Of a stretch of DNA of 9,787 bases, positions 7,339 to 9,787 are shown piece after piece. The position numbers and the translations under genes are program-made. The notes under the pieces are model-generated. The model had not been told where the DNA came from. It did not search any database and saw nothing but the letters and a program-made list of their open reading frames with translations. Origin of the DNA: JABDDM01 sp038240295 (lineage in GTDB: Bacteria > Bacteroidota > Ignavibacteria > Palsa-1295); contig JBBSDW010000126.1 in the NCBI GenBank assembly GCA_038240295.1, positions 1-9,787 of the forward strand, written 5' to 3'. The first letter of the stretch is position 1, and the number at the start of each line of letters is the position of its first letter.

Positions 7339-7545
7339 CTCCTTCAAAATGAGGGGGCTTTGATCGTAGCCCTCCTTCTAATGGAGTTGGCTTTGATGCG
7401 TCGCCCTTCATCAAAAGGGGGGCGCTTTGGAGCGCAAGCTCTCGTTCAAAAGCTTTGGGGTTTAATATGAAAGCCCTCATGCAAACAGGCGCGGCCATTG
7501 ATGCGCGGCCTCGCCATCAAGAGAAGCTCAATCTATTTCGTACGC
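7339..7545. repeat. Degenerate tandem repeat, six units of 33-36 bp
   Basis: Units can be aligned on a TTC/ATC/TGC-AA core at 7343, 7376, 7410, 7445, 7480 and 7516, giving steps of 33, 34, 35, 35 and 36 bases. The best units read roughly CTCCTTCAAAA, then a G-run, then CTTTGATGCG and a GCC end. Later units (4-6) are more decayed. Unit 1 also forms a hairpin, CCCCCTC (7335-7341) with GAGGGGG (7351-7357). The array fills most of the gap between the GNAT gene start and the end of the secreted-protein gene. Short reading frames here on both strands (7288-7470 +, 7307-7498 -) are repeat translations. Confidence 0.65.
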
Positions 7546-8231
7546 TACTGCCCGGGATCTGCGAAGAGCGTTTCGAGCGCGTGTTGCAAGGCTTTTTGCG
7601 TTTCGCGTGGCGGCAGTGAGGCTTTGCTGAGTTCGGTGTTGCGCTCATCGAGGGTTCGCATGAGCAGCTGATAGCCTTTGTATTCATCCGGGTCGTTGAA
7701 CTTTACCGTTTTATTTACGACCTTGTATTTCGAGTGCTCGAGAAAATGCAACACTTCTGTCACCTGCTTATCGAGCGAGCTGATGGCAAGCGTGTAGGAA
7801 TCGAACGCTTTTGAATCGTCGGTGTAGGCCTTGAGAAAAGAAGAGAGGAACGTCTCCTGGTAGTTGCGTGGCATCACTGCGCGAAATGCGGCGACAGAAT
7901 CTTCGAGCGTCTTGATGATCGCCGTGCTCGAATCGCGGTACTGTCCGAGAAAATCGAGGAAGTCCTGCATCTTTTTCATCGTCACTGGAATATGATCGGC
8001 ATCGAGATTTGCAGCGTCGAGCGGTCGCAGCAAATTGATCTTCGACATTTCCTGATTGAACTTTGACGTTCGCGCAGAACTTCGCTGCATGATGGATGCA
8101 ACCACATAGGATGCACGCTCCTGAATGAGTTCGACCGGATCGGTCGTAGGCGTCTGGGCTGTTGCAGAAGTACCGGCCTCAATGGAAAGGCAGAACACGA
8201 GCACAAAAACACAAAGCAAGATCTTACGCAT
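7545..8231 (-). CDS. Secreted helical protein of unknown function
   Basis: I do not recognise this 228-residue protein. It starts with a clear signal peptide (about 1-25: basic MRK, hydrophobic core, ATAQ cleavage site). It has no lipobox cysteine, so release by signal peptidase I is expected, to the periplasm or outside the cell. The mature part looks almost wholly alpha-helical and soluble, with alternating charged and hydrophobic residues (EMSKINLLRPLDAANL, TMKKMQDFLDFLGQYRD). No cysteines remain after cleavage, and no catalytic motif stands out. It is divergent from the large repeat protein at 8605 and shares a 373-base regulatory region with it, so the two could be co-controlled. The 17-bp direct repeats at 8242 and 8313 lie in its leader. 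The start at ATG 8231 is fixed by the signal peptide, and no Shine-Dalgarno site is seen. Confidence 0.75.
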   Translation of the reverse strand: MRKILLCVFVLVFCLSIEAGTSATAQTPTTDPVELIQERASYVVASIMQRSSARTSKFNQEMSKINLLRPLDAANLDADHIPVTMKKMQDFLDFLGQYRDSSTAIIKTLEDSVAAFRAVMPRNYQETFLSSFLKAYTDDSKAFDSYTLAISSLDKQVTEVLHFLEHSKYKVVNKTVKFNDPDEYKGYQLLMRTLDERNTELSKASLPPRETQKALQHALETLFADPGQ

Positions 8232-8241
8232 ATCGTACGCA

Positions 8242-8329
8242 GATTAAAGAAGTAACAAGACAGATGATAACACGCACATCCAAACGGCGGCCCGTCAGAA
8301 GTGGTTATCGGTGATTTTAGAAGTAACAA
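8242..8329. repeat. Pair of 17-bp direct repeats upstream of the secreted-protein gene
   Basis: GATTAAAGAAGTAACAA (8242-8258) and GATTTTAGAAGTAACAA (8313-8329) agree at 15 of 17 positions and are 71 bases apart start to start. The first copy lies 10 bases upstream of ATG 8231. They could be binding sites for a regulator of that gene, or the remains of a small duplication. Nothing in the intervening bases indicates a mobile element. Confidence 0.6.
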
Positions 8330-8341
8330 ATAGCATCGCTT

Positions 8342-8365
8342 CCGGGACCCTGAGAAGGGACCCGG
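8342..8365. other. GC-rich hairpin with GAGA tetraloop
   Basis: CCGGGACCCT (8342-8351) pairs with AGGGACCCGG (8356-8365) over 9 of 10 positions, with a single A-A mismatch, around a four-base GAGA loop of the GNRA class. It lies in the divergent intergenic region. No T-tract follows on either strand (an A8 run lies at 8380-8387 on the plus strand), so it is not a canonical terminator. It could be a structured RNA leader for the minus-strand gene or a DNA dyad. Confidence 0.5.
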
Positions 8366-8491
8366 TTATGCGAAGATATGAAAAAAAATGGTCGAATGCA
8401 AGAGCTTGGCTTATAGAAAGCACACCCTTTGACCTTCACTCCCACATCATAGTAAAAGTTTCCCAAAATTTCCCAATGTCGTAAGCCGAGC

Positions 8492-8520
8492 TTGCTTTTC
8501 TGTGTGGGATTTATTATATT
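8492..8520 (+). promoter_or_regulatory. Sigma-70-like promoter for the repeat-protein gene
   Basis: TTGCTT (8492-8497) and TATATT (8515-8520) are separated by exactly 17 bases. The -10 box matches TATAAT at five of six positions. The expected start of transcription is near 8527, giving a leader of about 78 bases before ATG 8605. Upstream lie a 10-of-11 inverted repeat (8403-8413 with 8482-8492) that abuts the -35 box, and two TTTCCCAA copies (8459-8466, 8469-8476) spaced 10 bases apart. Confidence 0.5.
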
Positions 8521-8542
8521 TCGAAAAGCGCACGTTTTCGAA
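8520..8542. promoter_or_regulatory. Dyad overlapping the predicted transcription start
   Basis: TTCGAAAA (8520-8527) and TTTTCGAA (8535-8542) are perfect 8-bp inverted arms with a 7-base spacer. The dyad begins at the last base of the -10 box and covers the expected start site, a classic position for a repressor operator. It might also form a 5' leader hairpin. No matching regulator gene is adjacent. Confidence 0.45.
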
Positions 8543-8604
8543 CTGACCTATTCAGTATTTCGGTCCCGTCGCAATAATATTCACACCCTACTTCCAGAAA
8601 TTTT

Positions 8605-9787
8605 ATGATTCGTACGACCATCGCACTGGTGCTTTTGCTTTGTGCTTTTTCGCGTTCGGCTTCGGCTCAACCAAACTCCCCTGCAACAATGATACACGTC
8701 GGAGGAATCGTGATTAATGGCGGTAACGGCATCAATTACTCGATCTATGTCCCGTCGATGCAGAGTTCTATCGACTACACGCTTCCCATCATCCCACCAA
8801 ATGCGCCTACCGCCGGATATGTCGGTCAAGGATTGCTCATTGGTCAAACGCTGTATTGGAACGGGTCAATGTGGATGCCATCAAGTGTGCTGACGAACAA
8901 TGGACCCGACCTCATCGCGAGCGGCTCGTTGACAGCGCAAAGTTTTATCGGCAGCGGCGCTGGCCTAACTCTGTTGCCTGCCACTCAGCTTAATGGTCTC
9001 GTACCCTTAACAAATCTTTCCGGCATTACCGCGGCGCAGCTTGCCACCAACGCGGCCATCGTGGATGCGCAAATCGTATCATTGAGTGGTTCGAAGATCA
9101 CCGGAGCGCTTCCCATTATTGATGGATCGGGAATTACGAATATTACCCCGTCAAACATTTCTCCAGGTTCCGCCGCGATAAACATTAGCGGGAATGCAGC
9201 GACCGCTACAACAGCGACAAATTTATCAGGTGCGATAACAGAGTCTCAGGTCACGAATCTTACCAGCGACCTCAGCGCAAAAGCAACCGATGCGCAAGTC
9301 GTGCATTTGGCAGGCATCGAGACGATCGCAGGAGCAAAAACATTCACGAGCCCGATCACTGCGAATCTAAATGGCAACGCGGCCTCGGCGAACACGCTGA
9401 CTTCGCCGATCACCGAATCGCAAGTCACAAATCTCACGACTGATCTCGCAACGAAAGCAAGCGACGCAGCGGTAGTGCATCAAACGGGAGCGGAGTCGAT
9501 TGCTGGAGTCAAGACTTTTACTTCAACAATTCAAGGAAATATTTCAGGGACGGCAGGCTCTGCAACAAGTTTTACTGGCAACATTCCGGAATCGCAAGTG
9601 ACGAACCTCACGACCGATCTCGCGGCCAAAGCAGTCGATGCATCTGTAGTGCATCAGACAGGCGCAGAGTCGATAGCTGGTGTGAAGACCTTTACCTCAA
9701 CGATTCAAGGAAATATTTCAGGGACCGCAGGCTCTGCAACAAGTTTTACTGGCAACATTCCGGAATCGCAAGTGACGAACCTCACGA
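8605..9787 (+). CDS. Secreted tail-fibre-like repeat protein, 3' end outside window
   Basis: This open frame runs from ATG 8605 to the window edge, with 394 complete codons and no stop. Residues 1-21 are a signal peptide (basic MIRTT, hydrophobic core, cleavage at ASA/QPN). Residues 22-100 include IPPNAPTAGYVGQGLLIGQT and YWNGSMWMP, a surface-protein style of sequence. Next comes a Gly/Ser/Thr/Asn-rich part with FIGSGAGLTLLPATQLNG, then 58-residue repeats from about residue 211. Repeat phrases such as VVHQTGAESIAGVKTF match what I know from phage tail fibres and from bacterial secreted proteins ending in an endosialidase-type (Peptidase_S74) chaperone domain. That C-terminus cannot be seen here. 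A trimeric fibrous adhesin or surface fibre is the likeliest role, by inference. No ribosome binding site is evident; the start is fixed by the signal peptide. No phage genes surround it, and the signal peptide argues against a virion tail protein. Minus-strand frames under it are shadows. Confidence 0.85.
   Translation, partial: MIRTTIALVLLLCAFSRSASAQPNSPATMIHVGGIVINGGNGINYSIYVPSMQSSIDYTLPIIPPNAPTAGYVGQGLLIGQTLYWNGSMWMPSSVLTNNGPDLIASGSLTAQSFIGSGAGLTLLPATQLNGLVPLTNLSGITAAQLATNAAIVDAQIVSLSGSKITGALPIIDGSGITNITPSNISPGSAAINISGNAATATTATNLSGAITESQVTNLTSDLSAKATDAQVVHLAGIETIAGAKTFTSPITANLNGNAASANTLTSPITESQVTNLTTDLATKASDAAVVHQTGAESIAGVKTFTSTIQGNISGTAGSATSFTGNIPESQVTNLTTDLAAKAVDASVVHQTGAESIAGVKTFTSTIQGNISGTAGSATSFTGNIPESQVTNLT
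9235..9787 (+). repeat. 58-residue (174-bp) in-frame tandem repeats
   Basis: Units start at 9235, 9409, 9583 and 9757 with exactly 174 bases between starts. The fourth is cut by the window edge. Each begins I(T/P)ESQVTNLT, continues with a TDLAxKAxDAxVVH segment and (I/V)AGxKTFTS, and ends in a Gly/Asn/Ser/Thr-rich stretch. A partial ancestor (ISGNAATATTATNLSGA) precedes unit 1. Unit 1 is the most diverged, and units 2 and 3 have the same sequence in their last third. Confidence 0.92.

Noticed and set aside
7288..7498. Short reading frames on both strands over the degenerate tandem array
   Set aside because: The predicted peptides are translations of the 33-36 bp units, with low-complexity Pro/Gly/Lys content.
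7339..7545. CRISPR array
   Set aside because: Units are contiguous and degenerate with no unique spacers, and there are no cas genes nearby.
8581..9437. Minus-strand frames opposite the fibre gene
   Set aside because: They are shadows of the continuous plus-strand frame, which has a signal peptide and phased repeats.
8605..9787. Prophage tail-fibre gene
   Set aside because: There is a secretory signal peptide and no capsid, tail, lysis or integrase gene in the window, so a host surface protein is more likely.

Overview
The window looks like ordinary chromosome from a free-living bacterium of the Bacteroidota/Chlorobi/Ignavibacteria/Kapabacteria side (FCB group). This placement is an inference. 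It rests on moderate GC, a lack of clear Shine-Dalgarno sites before almost every gene, a MeaB-type GTPase, and secreted proteins of a style common in that group. No ribosomal or other marker gene is present to fix the lineage. No tRNA, rRNA, CRISPR array, transposase, prophage module or defence system was seen.

Layout. Positions 1-329 are non-coding and hold a G-rich tandem repeat. A meaB-like gene (330-1295, +) follows and converges on a leftward block. Read in the direction of transcription (right to left), that block is: a two-domain GNAT protein (7285-6155), a SAM methyltransferase sharing one base with it (6155-5427), a secreted TPR protein (5402-4356), an OmpR-family response regulator (4287-3595), a region with two 137-138 bp palindromic elements, a Spy/CpxP-like periplasmic protein (3088-2660), a strong intrinsic terminator, and a MacB-type ABC permease (2525-1305). 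Upstream of the GNAT gene lies a decayed tandem array of 33-36 bp units (7339-7545), then an unrecognised secreted protein (8231-7545, -). A 373-bp divergent intergenic region follows, with a good promoter, a dyad and a hairpin. It drives a long rightward reading frame that starts at 8605 and is still open at the right edge.

How the genes may work together. The response regulator has no histidine kinase beside it. It sits upstream of a Spy/CpxP-like protein and a MacB-type permease, so an envelope-stress or efflux response is plausible but unproven. The methyltransferase, GNAT and TPR genes form a tight cluster with no obvious shared pathway. MeaB implies that a B12-dependent acyl-CoA mutase exists elsewhere in the genome.

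The most notable object is the edge-open gene at 8605. It encodes a protein with a signal peptide, a glycine/serine/threonine-rich N-terminal part and perfectly phased 58-residue repeats that resemble phage tail-fibre or secreted adhesin repeats. The repeat DNA shows a sharp boundary between a diverged segment and a nearly identical one, which suggests recent duplication or gene conversion.
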